Assembly: GCF_002943425.1 (NCBI RefSeq)
Contig: NZ_PTRA01000001.1
Coordinates: 1,240,001-1,304,000, forward strand
Direction of reading: 5' to 3'
Source: Siphonobacter curvatus
GTDB taxonomy: Bacteria > Bacteroidota > Bacteroidia > Cytophagales > Spirosomataceae
Length of the DNA stretch: 64,000 bases
Part shown: in pieces, positions 41,568-50,345 of the stretch
How the letters are laid out: each line of letters begins with the position of its first letter
How positions within the stretch are numbered: the stretch's first letter is position 1
Position numbers and translations under genes: made by a program
The notes under the pieces: generated by a model
Databases searched by the model: none
What the model saw: the letters and a program-made list of their open reading frames with translations, nothing else
Told to the model about the DNA's origin: nothing

Positions 41568-42458
41568 ATGAAGCTTCATCCCGTCGACGTAGTCGAGAAT
41601 ATTTCCGGCGAAGCCTTTCGCGAAAATTACTTGAAGCCCCATCGCCCTGTTATTTTAAAAGGGGTTGCCGATAAATGGCCCGCTTTTGAAAAGTGGCGTC
41701 TGGATTACTTCAAGACTTTAGCGGGTAACATCGAAGTGCCCCTGTACGACAACTCCAAACCCACGCCTAACTCCAAGCTCAACCAGCCGGACAAAGTGAT
41801 GAAGTTTGGCGAGTATCTGGATCTGATTGCGTCCGGGCCCGTTGATTTACGGATGTTTCTCTTTAACATCTTCGATCACATCCCCGATCTATGTAATGAT
41901 TTCAGTTTCCCCGAGCACCTGATGAAGGGCTTCCTGAAGAAATATCCGATGATGTTTTTCGGAGGAGCGGGTTCAATTGTGTATCTGCACTACGATATGG
42001 ATTTATCGAACGTATTCCTGACGCAGTTTCACGGCAAAAAACGCGTGATCCTTTTCGATCAGAAATACTCGAAGCACCTGTATCGCATGCCGTACGGGAT
42101 TCTGAGCTACGTGGATCCTGAGAATCCGGATTACGAAAAGCATCCGGCTATGCAGTATCTGGAAGGATACGACTGCGTGATGGAACACGGTGATATGTTA
42201 TACATTCCTTCGGGCGTCTGGCACTACATGAACTACCTGGAAGGCGGATACGCACTAGCGGTACGGGCTTTTGATCCGTCAATTTCCACGCGGGCGGAAG
42301 GTATCTTTAACATTACGGCGATGCGTACCTTCGACGATTTAATGAAGAAAAATTTTGGCAAACGCTGGTGGAATTACAAGAGCCGCAAAGCCGAAGAGTA
42401 CGCCAATGAAGTGGTTATTTCCAAAGGCGGCAAAGGCCGTATTCTGGAAACAGTATAA
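41568..42458 (+). CDS. Cupin-like/JmjC-domain protein (putative Fe/2-oxoglutarate oxygenase)
   Basis: 296 residues of the cupin_8 family. The N-terminus has the family phrase PHRPVILKGVADKWPAFEKW (near residue 26). The double-stranded helix core carries YLHYDMDLSNVFLTQFHGKKRVILFD, whose HxD pair (near residue 143) plus the His of IPSGVWHYMN (near 222) fit the 2-His-1-carboxylate iron site. Lys in GKKRVILF could bind 2-oxoglutarate. Relatives hydroxylate proteins such as ribosomal or translation factors; the target here is unknown. Own promoter and strong terminator, so a single-gene unit. Confidence 0.88.
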   Translation: MKLHPVDVVENISGEAFRENYLKPHRPVILKGVADKWPAFEKWRLDYFKTLAGNIEVPLYDNSKPTPNSKLNQPDKVMKFGEYLDLIASGPVDLRMFLFNIFDHIPDLCNDFSFPEHLMKGFLKKYPMMFFGGAGSIVYLHYDMDLSNVFLTQFHGKKRVILFDQKYSKHLYRMPYGILSYVDPENPDYEKHPAMQYLEGYDCVMEHGDMLYIPSGVWHYMNYLEGGYALAVRAFDPSISTRAEGIFNITAMRTFDDLMKKNFGKRWWNYKSRKAEEYANEVVISKGGKGRILETV

Positions 42459-42481
42459 TCTCAGTTTAATAGTAGAGTACG

Positions 42482-42527
42482 CAAGCAAGCCGAGGATCCA
42501 TAGATCCTCGGCTTGCTTGTTTTGTTA
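42482..42527 (+). terminator. Terminator of the cupin/JmjC gene
   Basis: A 17-bp perfect stem (arms 42482-42498 and 42503-42519) with CATA loop is followed by TTTTGTT. It is the strongest hairpin in the window. Confidence 0.93.
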
Positions 42528-42964
42528 TAAGATCCTTTACTTGAGTCGCCTTAATCAGACCGGGTTTCATCCTTCTTACTGGCTGACTAGTAGCACCTGC
42601 GCCTCTCCACGCCTAACGATAGCCTGCTCTAAGGCCACCGCATTGCGGCTATCGTAGGTCGTTCCGTTGCTCAGGTGCGGGAGAGGTTTTCATCTTCTGA
42701 AAATTCTTTTGTTGTTGGTTTTGATCAAGTGCCTTCATGGACGACATAAACTCAGGCCCCGTCCTATCACATTCCATGTCGGAATTCCATTCTGGGGCTC
42801 AAGCCGCCTTCTTCCTCGGCAATGCGTTGGACTAGAGCAAGAGGAAGTGAATAGCGTTCGCGATACGGACTAAATGACCAGCCATGCTTGTGGGACGAGA
42901 TGCCTACTTAGTAAACTAGTGGATAGAACAAACGATCATTTAAGTAAAATAAATCATCATTTCC
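42528..42964. other. Region without intact gene, possible coding remnants on minus
   Basis: About 440 nt. On minus, three successive frames read like protein but are broken by stops. The first reads HGWSFSPYRERYSLPLALVQ and IAEEEGGLSPRMEFRHGM (about 42770-42885), the next DMECDRTGPEFMSSMKALDQ onward (about 42645-42780), the last GTTYDSRNAVALEQAIVRRG and EAQVLLVSQ (about 42580-42680). I recognise no family. They may be the decayed end of a gene, or chance. Confidence 0.3.
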
Positions 42965-44045
42965 TTATCTCTTCAATAAACCCAATCCCACACTACAACT
43001 CAGGCATTTTCTGGGCTGACAGTAGGTTTGCATCCATTCCAGGGCTCCTTGCGAGTCGGCGGCGTTCTGGCATTTGAGACCGTAGGATTTCCAGGTTTTG
43101 GTAATGGCATGCTGTTCGGCTGGAAGCTGTTCCAGGAGTTCGATGGCCCGATCGGTATAACGGGCTTCGTCTTTATGATGGCCGTAGGCGACGAGTAGCG
43201 GTACCACCGCATTAATCAAAACCCGATGAGCCGTTTCCTGTCCCAGCTGGGTAACACCGTGTTCCGTGGGTTTGTGAAACGTATAATGCTGTTGCCAGTA
43301 TTCCGAAGGACTAACCTGTAACTTTTTTATAATCGCGGTAGCCGCTTCCTCATGAATGAAAAAGGAAAAAAGCGACAGCGGCTGCGTGACTAGCGGAACA
43401 AGCTGGGCAATCCGTACCGTCGGGAAACTGGCTGGACGTAGCCGCAGAAACTTCCAGACCTGCGTAGGCAAAGGCTGTAATTCGTACTTCTTTAAAAGAA
43501 AATCGGCCTCTTTTTGGATTTGTAAGGTATAGGCGTCCTGTGGGTTAGCGGGAATCAGTCCGGAATAGCCAAACAGTAAGGACTCAACCTGAAAGGGCTG
43601 ATTACGATGTTTGTGCAAAAGGTGGAGGGGAACCGTACGGGCAAGCCACTCCAGCGGCTCGGCATTAAGCGGTGAACCCAGCGACCGGGCTAGGATTTGC
43701 CAGGTCGTTTCTTCCCAGTTACTTTGGGACTGTTCCCATATCTGTACCATCGGTTCGGTATACGGGAGCATCGTGGACCCAGACTACGTGTAAAATGACA
43801 TTTTCGTAAGCAGCATCCGTTTCGTGCGTGTGGCGAAACCAATCAGAAGAACGCGTGTGAATTTCAACGGTACCGACCCACTCCAACGTGCTGATGCGAA
43901 TACGGGCCTGCTGAAAATCCGGTCCGGCATCCTGATGAGCTTTCCCTGGACTAATCACCTGTACCGAATCGCCCGTTTCGGTTCGCAGATCAGTCGCATC
44001 AAACTGCTGAAACTGCCACAGATAATGAATAAAATCTTCCGTCAT
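42965..44045 (-). pseudogene. DUF2851 family gene with internal deletion and frameshift
   Basis: DUF2851 proteins (about 420 residues, function unknown, common in Bacteroidota). Here ATG 44045 opens a normal N-terminus (TEDFIHYLWQFQQFDATDLR, VISPGKAHQDAGPDFQQARI, EIHTRSSDWFRHTHETDAAYENVILHVVWVHDAPVYRTDGT) that stops at 43719. The C-terminal two thirds (SNWEETTWQILARSLGSPLNAEPLEW through KFLRLRPASFPTVRIAQL to CLSCSVGLGLLK) continue in another frame, 43771-42965. From memory of the family some 60-80 residues, including the usual WIPCQ segment, are missing at the junction near 43740. So this is a disrupted gene rather than two genes. Confidence 0.75.
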
Positions 44046-44253
44046 AGCCAATCAACAGGATTTGACGTAAAGTAGGAGGACTGTTGGTGAAGATGCCGAA
44101 CTGGATACTAAGTAGTGCTACTACGTTTAGTTTCCACCCAAAATCTGAACCGCTGTAAGGGGCAACGCAGCAGAGAAAGTCTATTTTTAAGGAATTGATT
44201 AATTTCCTAAAAACGAATTCACATGTACACCCCTGAATTCGGACCATGCTTGT

Positions 44254-46182
44254 ATGAAACCTTATTTGCTCCTTTTCCTGCTGAGTTCATTACTGAGCAC
44301 CGCCCAAATAGTACCCCGTAACCTTCTTCAGAAAAACTATCCACTCGAAACGGTACAGCACCTACTCATCCCGCTGGATCAGTGGACGCCGTATCCGAAA
44401 ACACCCGCAGCCTGGCAAAAGGCAATCACGGACAGTGTACGGACCGGCCTGATTCAACGGGGAGAAGTGGCTGCGGCAAAACCTCTGTTACCCCTAACCG
44501 CAACGCTGACGCTGGAGTACGTCCGTACCGCCAACCGTACTCACTACGAAGAAATTACTTTCAATCGGCGGCACGATCTGCTCGATCTGACGATGGCGGA
44601 AGCCGTGGAAGGGAAAGGGCGTTTTACGGATGCCATCGTAAACATGGTCTGGGCCATTTGCGAAGAAAGCTATTGGGGCATTCCGGCTCACATCGGTACG
44701 CAGAAGGCCGGCAGTGGCTTACCCGACGTAGAAGAGCGGACGGTCGATCTGTTTGCCGCTGAAACCGCCGCCGTACTTGCCCTCACGGATTACTTGGTTG
44801 GCGGCCAACTGGATAAAGTATCGCCCCTGATTCGCAAACGCATCTATCACGAGACCAACATTCGTTTGTTCGAACCCATTCAGGTGCCCAATCGCTACGG
44901 ATATCTGCGAAAGGACGTGAAGGCAAACAACTGGAATTCCTGGATTATGTCGAACTGGATGACGGCTACGCTATTCCTGGAACGCAACGAACAACGCCGG
45001 GCTCAGATGCTGCACGCCGCCATGTCGGGACTGGATTTATACTTGAACGGACTAGGTGAAGATGGCGGTACCGACGAAGGCCCCATGTACTGGTTTGCCG
45101 CCGGGGGCTGCGTCTTCGATGCTCTGGAAACGCTGGAAAGTGCGTCCGGCGGAAAAATCAACATTTACGATCAGCCGATCATTCGGAATATGGCTTCCTA
45201 TGTTTATAAAATGCACATTGCTAATGCCTATTTCGTCGATTTCGCCGACGCCGATCCGATGTTACGGCCCGACGGTCTGATGTTATACCGATTTGGAGAA
45301 AAAATTAAGGATGATACGCTGAAGCAGTTTGGAGCCTGGGGCTTCCGTACGTTCGGAATCACACGGGTCATTAACAGTTTTCAGCGGCAACGGCAGGTTT
45401 GGAATGTACTGACGGTGAAAGCGGTACAGGAAATTCCCAACGCTCCGTTTACGAACGTTCCCGAAGTCTGGTTTCCGGATGTGCAGGTGATGGCGGCCCG
45501 TTCCAAAACGCTCTTTGTAGCGACCCACGCGGGGCACAATGCCGAAAGCCATAACCACAACGACGTCGGAGATTTCATTGTGTACGCCAAAGGCGAGCCC
45601 GTCATCATTGACGCCGGACGTGGTACCTACACCGCCAATACTTTTTCGGGACGTCGGTATAAGCTTTGGTTTACGCAGTCCCAGTACCACAATCTGCCCA
45701 TTATCAATGGTTACGGACAAAAAGACGGTCTGGCTTACACGGCTAAAAATGTAGCGTACCGCAAAAACGAGGCTTCCCTGAAAATGGATATGGCGGCGGC
45801 CTATCCCAAAGAAGCAGGCTTACGAAACTGGTGGCGAACGGTACAGCTCAATCGGAAAAAGGAAACCGTAGAAATTAGCGAAGAATACCAGCTTGAAAAA
45901 GCACCCCAAAATCTAACGCAGGTATTTCTGACGTTGAGTCAGGTAACTACCACTACGCCGGGTACGGTGACGTTTGAAGGACCAAATCATCCTTCGGTCA
46001 AACTCAGTTACGACGCCAAACGCTGGAACGTTCGTACGGAACCAGTATCGCTTGGTACGCCGGACGACGAAGCGTTCAAGACTAGCTGGGGCACGGGAAA
46101 GACCATTCAACGCGTATTGCTGGAACAAATATCACCTGTTTCTAAAGGCAAGCACCGTTTCGTTTTCTCCCTCGCTAACTAA
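44254..46182 (+). CDS. Heparinase II/III-like polysaccharide lyase
   Basis: 642 residues with a signal peptide (MKPYLLLFLLSSLLSTAQ). An N-terminal alpha/alpha toroid of about 370 residues includes NNWNSWIMSNWMTATLFL, GEDGGTDEGPMYWFAAGG and the family's aromatic-rich helices. The C-terminal beta-sandwich starts at ATHAGHNAESHNHNDVGDFIVYAKGEPVIIDAGRGTYT, the signature of heparinase II/III-type lyases with catalytic-region His/Asn. Expected to cleave uronic-acid glycans by beta-elimination; whether alginate, heparin-like or another polymer is not readable. Stands alone. Confidence 0.85.
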   Translation: MKPYLLLFLLSSLLSTAQIVPRNLLQKNYPLETVQHLLIPLDQWTPYPKTPAAWQKAITDSVRTGLIQRGEVAAAKPLLPLTATLTLEYVRTANRTHYEEITFNRRHDLLDLTMAEAVEGKGRFTDAIVNMVWAICEESYWGIPAHIGTQKAGSGLPDVEERTVDLFAAETAAVLALTDYLVGGQLDKVSPLIRKRIYHETNIRLFEPIQVPNRYGYLRKDVKANNWNSWIMSNWMTATLFLERNEQRRAQMLHAAMSGLDLYLNGLGEDGGTDEGPMYWFAAGGCVFDALETLESASGGKINIYDQPIIRNMASYVYKMHIANAYFVDFADADPMLRPDGLMLYRFGEKIKDDTLKQFGAWGFRTFGITRVINSFQRQRQVWNVLTVKAVQEIPNAPFTNVPEVWFPDVQVMAARSKTLFVATHAGHNAESHNHNDVGDFIVYAKGEPVIIDAGRGTYTANTFSGRRYKLWFTQSQYHNLPIINGYGQKDGLAYTAKNVAYRKNEASLKMDMAAAYPKEAGLRNWWRTVQLNRKKETVEISEEYQLEKAPQNLTQVFLTLSQVTTTTPGTVTFEGPNHPSVKLSYDAKRWNVRTEPVSLGTPDDEAFKTSWGTGKTIQRVLLEQISPVSKGKHRFVFSLAN

Positions 46183-46214
46183 TACGGAGCCAGTACTTTT
46201 TTGTAAATCTTTTA

Positions 46215-46231
46215 TTACTTAGACTAAGTAA
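46215..46231. promoter_or_regulatory. 17-bp palindrome upstream of PepSY gene 1
   Basis: TTACTTAGACTAAGTAA, 8-bp arms around a single A, centred about 30 bp upstream of the -7 box. The core GACTAAGT recurs before the second PepSY gene. Suggests a shared, probably iron-responsive, regulator. Confidence 0.5.
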
Positions 46232-46248
46232 AAATAAAGATAATGCTT

Positions 46249-46256
46249 TAGTTTTG
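46249..46256 (+). promoter_or_regulatory. -7 box of PepSY gene 1
   Basis: TAGTTTTG, exact TAnnTTTG, 37 nt before ATG 46293. Confidence 0.55.
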
Positions 46257-46292
46257 TCCCGCTGCGTATCATGTATACCTAACAACGGCGAG

Positions 46293-47498
46293 ATGAAACT
46301 AAAGAAATGGATCGGTAAAGGACATTTGTACCTGGGACTCGCCTCGGGTCTGATTGTATTTGTCCTGAGCGTCACGGGTTGTATTCTGGCTTTCGAGCAA
46401 GAAATCAAAAACCTTACGCAGCCGTACCGATTCATCGAAACGCCAGCTCATGCCGAGTTGCTGCCCCCCTCCGTATTGCGTCAGAAAGCCGAGCAGGCTC
46501 TACCCGGCAAAGCAGCCGATGGCGTTTTGTATGGTGTGCCGGGTCGCAGTGCCGAAGTAGGTTTCTATAATTTTGATCCGGAATATTATTACGTCGTTTA
46601 CCTGAATCCCTATACGGGTGAAGTACTGCACGTCTGGAACGAAGACGATGACTTTTTTCACTTCATTCTGCACGGACATTATTACCTCTGGTTACCCGAA
46701 AAAATTGGTCAGCCGATTGCCGCTACGGGAACCGCTATTTTCCTGGTGTTGCTCGTCAGTGGACTGGTCCTCTGGTGGCCGAAAAACAAAAGTGCAGCCA
46801 AACAGCGGTTCAGTATCAAATGGGATGCCGCCTGGCGACGGAAAAACTACGATTTGCACAACGTACTGGGTTTTTATATCCTGACCATCGGTATGGTATT
46901 CGCCATCACGGGTTTGGTCTGGGGATTTGAATGGTTTTCTAAGTCGTTATATTGGGCTACGGGGGGGAAAGGATCGCCTGCGTACCTCATTCCACCCTCC
47001 GATACGACAGCGATACAGACCGCTGCTTCGCCCATGCAGATTGTTGATCGTAGCTGGCGGAATCTGATGCAGAAACACCCCGATCAACAGGGCATTAATA
47101 TTTCATTCCCCGAAGGCAACGCGACGTCTATTTTCTCGTATGTCAACTTCCGGAATGGCACGTATTACAAAGTCGATTACCACTATTACGATCAGCATAC
47201 GGGAAAGGAAATTCAGCATACCGGGCCGTATAGCGGCAATTATGCGGATGCTAATCTGGCCAATACCCTTCGCCGGATGAATTATGACCTGCACGTAGGG
47301 GCCATCTGGGGTTTACCCGGAAAAATGCTGATGTTCTTTGCGAGTTTGATTTGTGCCACCTTACCCATCACCGGAACGCTGATCTGGTGGGGCCGTCGCA
47401 AAAAAGCTCAACATTCGCATACGATGGCCACGCCAAAAGAACGTAATAAAAACGTACGCCGTCCCGTCGTCGTGCGTAGCAAAGTAGCACGCCAATAA
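46293..47498 (+). CDS. PepSY-associated membrane protein (PiuB-like), gene 1
   Basis: 401 residues from ATG 46293 (TTG 46254 lies inside the promoter). Four membrane helices: first GHLYLGLASGLIVFVLSVTGCILAFEQEI, then ATGTAIFLVLLVSGLVLWWPKNK, FYILTIGMVFAITGLVWGFEW and ICATLPITGTLIWWGRRKK. Paired histidines near helix ends (LILHGHYYLW-like FHFILHGHYYLW, NYDLHNVLGF, NYDLHVGAIWGLPG) could bind heme. The family is tied to siderophore uptake, some members reducing ferric siderophores in the inner membrane. Arg/Lys-rich C-terminal tail. Confidence 0.9.
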   Translation: MKLKKWIGKGHLYLGLASGLIVFVLSVTGCILAFEQEIKNLTQPYRFIETPAHAELLPPSVLRQKAEQALPGKAADGVLYGVPGRSAEVGFYNFDPEYYYVVYLNPYTGEVLHVWNEDDDFFHFILHGHYYLWLPEKIGQPIAATGTAIFLVLLVSGLVLWWPKNKSAAKQRFSIKWDAAWRRKNYDLHNVLGFYILTIGMVFAITGLVWGFEWFSKSLYWATGGKGSPAYLIPPSDTTAIQTAASPMQIVDRSWRNLMQKHPDQQGINISFPEGNATSIFSYVNFRNGTYYKVDYHYYDQHTGKEIQHTGPYSGNYADANLANTLRRMNYDLHVGAIWGLPGKMLMFFASLICATLPITGTLIWWGRRKKAQHSHTMATPKERNKNVRRPVVVRSKVARQ

Positions 47499-47550
47499 GC
47501 AGTAGGTAGAGGGGAATGCGGTTATCCCATTTTATCATCTAAGCCTTGCA

Positions 47551-47586
47551 GGTTACTGATTCAACGTCAGTAACCTTATTTTTTGC
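47551..47586 (+). terminator. Terminator of PepSY gene 1
   Basis: GGTTACTGA-TTCAACG-TCAGTAACC followed by TTATTTTTT. The gap 47499-47868 holds this hairpin and the next promoter, no gene except a chance 20-codon ORF (47804-47866). Confidence 0.85.
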
Positions 47587-47768
47587 GGGTCCTGCCGATA
47601 AGTTTATGCATACGGATACAGGTCGGGAAACCTGCCCCAGTATAGTCACGCTAATCGAACACCTCTAACCAAATCGGCTTAACGTAAATAACCCGCGTAA
47701 AATACCGGGAAAGTCACTCCGTGCCTAACAAAATTTCACAACAATTCTACCAAGGGCTATTTTATTTT

Positions 47769-47789
47769 GACTAAGTCTTAATAAATTTG
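47769..47789 (+). promoter_or_regulatory. Promoter and palindrome of PepSY gene 2
   Basis: The palindrome GACTAAGTC (47769-47777) is followed by TAAATTTG (47782-47789), an exact TAnnTTTG. GACTAAGT also occurs upstream of PepSY gene 1. Confidence 0.5.
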
Positions 47790-47868
47790 GACAACTAAGA
47801 TTAATGAAGGCTTTTGCCAACGATTCAGTCTTTTCTTCCCTCGTCAATCTTCCGATTAGCCATTGATT

Positions 47869-49137
47869 ATGACTAAAAAATACACGTTCCGGAAACTGAT
47901 TCATGTCATGCACCTGTGGGTAGGTTTACCCTGTACCCTCGTTTTGTTTGTCATGTGCCTGACGGGTACGATGTATGTATTCAATCGCGAAATCACGCAG
48001 TGGGTAGATCAGGAAAAGTTTCACGTTAAGGTTCCGGCTCAGGGTAACGTACTGACGCTGGCTCAGCTCATGGCGGCGGTACAGCGGGAGAACAAAGAAC
48101 TGCGAATTTCCGGTATACAGGTTCCCGAACGGGCCGACGAAGCCTGGACCTTCAGCCTGCTGAAAAAAGCCAAACCGGAAGCAAAGAAGGAAACCAAAGG
48201 AGCCGAGAAAGGCGAGAAGAAGGCACCCAGAAAAGAAAAGCCGACGAATCTGCTGGTAAATCCATACACCGGAAAGATTCAGGGCAACGCTCAAACCCCA
48301 ACAGCCCAATTCTTTGCGACGGTTCTGCAACTGCACCGCTGGCTGCTCATCGAAAATCACGACATCGGGGGAGCCATCACGGGTACGGCCGCGTTAGGAA
48401 TGATTCTGCTCCAAATCACGGGTCTGCTCTTATGGCTACCGGCGAAGCTCAGCAGCTGGAAAAAATGGAACGTCTGGAAACCCGGCTTCAAAATCAAAAC
48501 CGATGCCAGCGGCAAACGACTCAACTTCGATTTACACAAAACACTGGGTTTTTACGCCTTCGTTTTTGTGACGATCATGGCTCTGACGGGCCCCGTTTTT
48601 GCCTGGGAATGGTATCGGACTGGTTACCGTCAGCTCATGGGCGTATTTACACCGAGAGAAGAGAAAGCCCTGGAGACCGATGCCAAAGGTCGCCAGCCGC
48701 TAGCTCTGGAAGCAATCATACGTCAAAGCAATCAGGTATTTCCGTACAGCGGCGTCCTGCGGCTGACGCTGCCGAAAGATTCGGTAGGTACCCTCATTGC
48801 TCAAAAATCACAGAACGGATTCTTCGCTTCGGCCGGCGTGGATCGACTGACGCTCGATCCGTATACGGGGCAGATACTGAAACTCGAACGCTTCGGGGAT
48901 AAAACGTTGGGTGAGAAGATCGCCGTTTCGTCCAAGATTATCCATACGGGGGAACTCTATGGCACCTTCACAAAAATCCTGTATTTCCTGGCCTGCTTAA
49001 TGGCAACTAGTCTACCCATTACCGGTTTTCTGATCTGGTGGAAGCGGGGTAAGGCCGAAGCAGCTAAACCGGTGGCTCGACCGGCAGGGACGGCTCGGGT
49101 TCGTCCGCGGGCAGTGGTACAGGCCGTACGGGAATAA
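47869..49137 (+). CDS. PepSY-associated membrane protein (PiuB-like), gene 2
   Basis: 422 residues from ATG 47869 (a TTG two codons upstream is rejected). The layout is as in gene 1: RKLIHVMHLWVGLPCTLVLFVMCLTGTMYVFNREI, a periplasmic PepSY stretch interrupted by a highly charged Lys/Glu/Ala linker (about residues 100-128), HRWLLIENHDIGGAITG, FDLHKTLGFYAFVFVTIMALTGPVFAWEW, IIHTGELYGTFTKILYFLACLMATSLPITGFLIWWKRG. Gene 1 and gene 2 look like distant paralogues. The basic tail is unlike gene 1. Inferred role: inner-membrane reductive release of iron from chelates. Confidence 0.9.
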   Translation: MTKKYTFRKLIHVMHLWVGLPCTLVLFVMCLTGTMYVFNREITQWVDQEKFHVKVPAQGNVLTLAQLMAAVQRENKELRISGIQVPERADEAWTFSLLKKAKPEAKKETKGAEKGEKKAPRKEKPTNLLVNPYTGKIQGNAQTPTAQFFATVLQLHRWLLIENHDIGGAITGTAALGMILLQITGLLLWLPAKLSSWKKWNVWKPGFKIKTDASGKRLNFDLHKTLGFYAFVFVTIMALTGPVFAWEWYRTGYRQLMGVFTPREEKALETDAKGRQPLALEAIIRQSNQVFPYSGVLRLTLPKDSVGTLIAQKSQNGFFASAGVDRLTLDPYTGQILKLERFGDKTLGEKIAVSSKIIHTGELYGTFTKILYFLACLMATSLPITGFLIWWKRGKAEAAKPVARPAGTARVRPRAVVQAVRE

Positions 49138-49154
49138 AGAACTTGCCTGTATCG

Positions 49155-49187
49155 AAAGCATCATCTGAAAAGGTGATGCTTTTTTCA
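49155..49187 (+). terminator. Terminator of PepSY gene 2
   Basis: AAAGCATCATC / GGTGATGCTTT (one wobble pair) with TTTTTT on plus, 17 nt after the stop. Confidence 0.8.
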
Positions 49188-49259
49188 TGGTCTGGTAGCA
49201 GAGTATCAGATACATTCGTAGCTTCATTCTTTACGTATCCCGTAATCAGTAAATGTCTT

Positions 49260-49721
49260 ATGTGGCGATCTTTTCTATCGTACGGATTGGTACTGGGTCT
49301 GTTGCTAAGCTTATTGGCGTGGAGTAAGTACCGTTGGCTGATGCTCGACCACACGACCGAAATCTACGTGCTGGTACTGGCGGGTGTATTCATTGGGGTA
49401 GGTATCTGGGTGGGTTTACGCTGGATGGCTCCGCAGGTGATCGAAAAGGAAGTAATACAGGTGTACGAACCCCTTACGCGTCCAATTCCGGAGGTACTGG
49501 AGAAGTACGGAATCAGTGTTCGTGAGTGGGAAGTGCTGATGCAGGTTTCAAAAGGATTAAGCAACGAAGAAATTGCCGAGAAGCTATTTGTCTCAACGAA
49601 CACCGTCAAAACACATCTGGGAAATCTCTACGCCAAGCTGGAGGTAAAACGACGCACCCAAGCCGTAGAAAAGGCCCGTTTGCTGGGATTACTCCAGGCC
49701 AGCACTCCCCCAAACGTATGA
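49260..49721 (+). CDS. Membrane-anchored LuxR-type transcriptional regulator
   Basis: 153 residues from ATG 49260; the reading frame extends upstream but runs through the preceding terminator. Two membrane helices (LSYGLVLGLLLSLLAWS and IYVLVLAGVFIGVGIWVGL) precede a LuxR/GerE helix-turn-helix: ISVREWEVLMQVSKGLSNEEIAEKLFVSTNTVKTHLGNLYAKLEVKRRTQAVEKARLLGLL. There is no receiver domain. Such membrane-tethered LuxR proteins are common in Cytophagales beside DUF4199 genes, as here. Signal and targets unknown. Confidence 0.85.
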   Translation: MWRSFLSYGLVLGLLLSLLAWSKYRWLMLDHTTEIYVLVLAGVFIGVGIWVGLRWMAPQVIEKEVIQVYEPLTRPIPEVLEKYGISVREWEVLMQVSKGLSNEEIAEKLFVSTNTVKTHLGNLYAKLEVKRRTQAVEKARLLGLLQASTPPNV

Positions 49722-49800
49722 TTTGGAAAAAATCACCCGAAAGGATGAGCGGCCGATTCTTTTTCATTCCCAGGTTTGGGACAAAAAACAAACCCTTGAA

Positions 49801-50334
49801 ATGAAACGAACTATACTGGTTTTTGGGGCCATCGCTGGCGTAGTGGCGTCGCTCATGCTTGTGCTTTCCATGGCAATGCTGAAAAGTCGCTCGACCTTCT
49901 TTTTTAAGTACGGTGAACTGTTTGGATACACGTCGATGCTCCTGACGTTTTCCATAATTTTCATCGCCGTTAAAAGCTACCGAGATCGTTATTTAAACGG
50001 CTTTATTTCCTTTAAAGATGCCTTACTGCTGGGACTGGGTGTGGCTTTTACCGCTTCAACGATCTACGTCCTGGTTTGGGTGGTTTTTTACAAAACCATC
50101 TTTCCTGACTTTCCTCAATTCTACCAGCAGTGCATGATCGAAAAACAGCAAGCTCAGGGAAAAACTGCCGCTGAACTGGCGGAGTCGCGGGAGCAGATGC
50201 AGGTCATGTTTTCGTATTATGACACGTTGGGAGGTCTAATTGCCATCACGTATATGGAAATACTACCGGTTGGCTTGATCGTTGCCTTATTTAGTGGATT
50301 AGTACTGAAAAAACGTCCTTCTTTTAAAAGCTAA
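49801..50334 (+). CDS. DUF4199 membrane protein
   Basis: 177 residues from ATG 49801 (an in-frame TTG at 49723 is rejected). Four membrane helices: ILVFGAIAGVVASLMLVLSMAML, YTSMLLTFSIIFIAVKSYRD, ALLLGLGVAFTASTIYVLVWVVFY and AITYMEILPVGLIVALFSGLVL. YRDRYLNGFISFKDALLLG is the recognisable DUF4199 phrase. Follows the LuxR-type gene by 79 nt and precedes the YdeI-like gene by 11 nt, so the three may be one transcript. Confidence 0.85.
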   Translation: MKRTILVFGAIAGVVASLMLVLSMAMLKSRSTFFFKYGELFGYTSMLLTFSIIFIAVKSYRDRYLNGFISFKDALLLGLGVAFTASTIYVLVWVVFYKTIFPDFPQFYQQCMIEKQQAQGKTAAELAESREQMQVMFSYYDTLGGLIAITYMEILPVGLIVALFSGLVLKKRPSFKS

Positions 50335-50345
50335 CTTTGGGTTGT

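Noticed and set aside
42355-43077. Three plus-strand ORFs across the cupin 3' end and the following gap
   Set aside because: The first overlaps the cupin gene in another frame and its terminator; none shows a domain or start context.
43719-43771. Overlap of two DUF2851 ORFs as programmed frameshifting
   Set aside because: No slippery heptamer with downstream structure was seen, and family residues are missing at the joint, which frameshifting would not explain.
47804-47866. 20-codon ORF in the leader of PepSY gene 2 as a possible leader peptide
   Set aside because: No amino-acid run or attenuator hairpin accompanies it; too short to support.
49143-49259. Longer reading frame of the LuxR-type gene
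   Set aside because: It would begin inside the terminator hairpin of PepSY gene 2; ATG 49260 opens directly into the first membrane helix.
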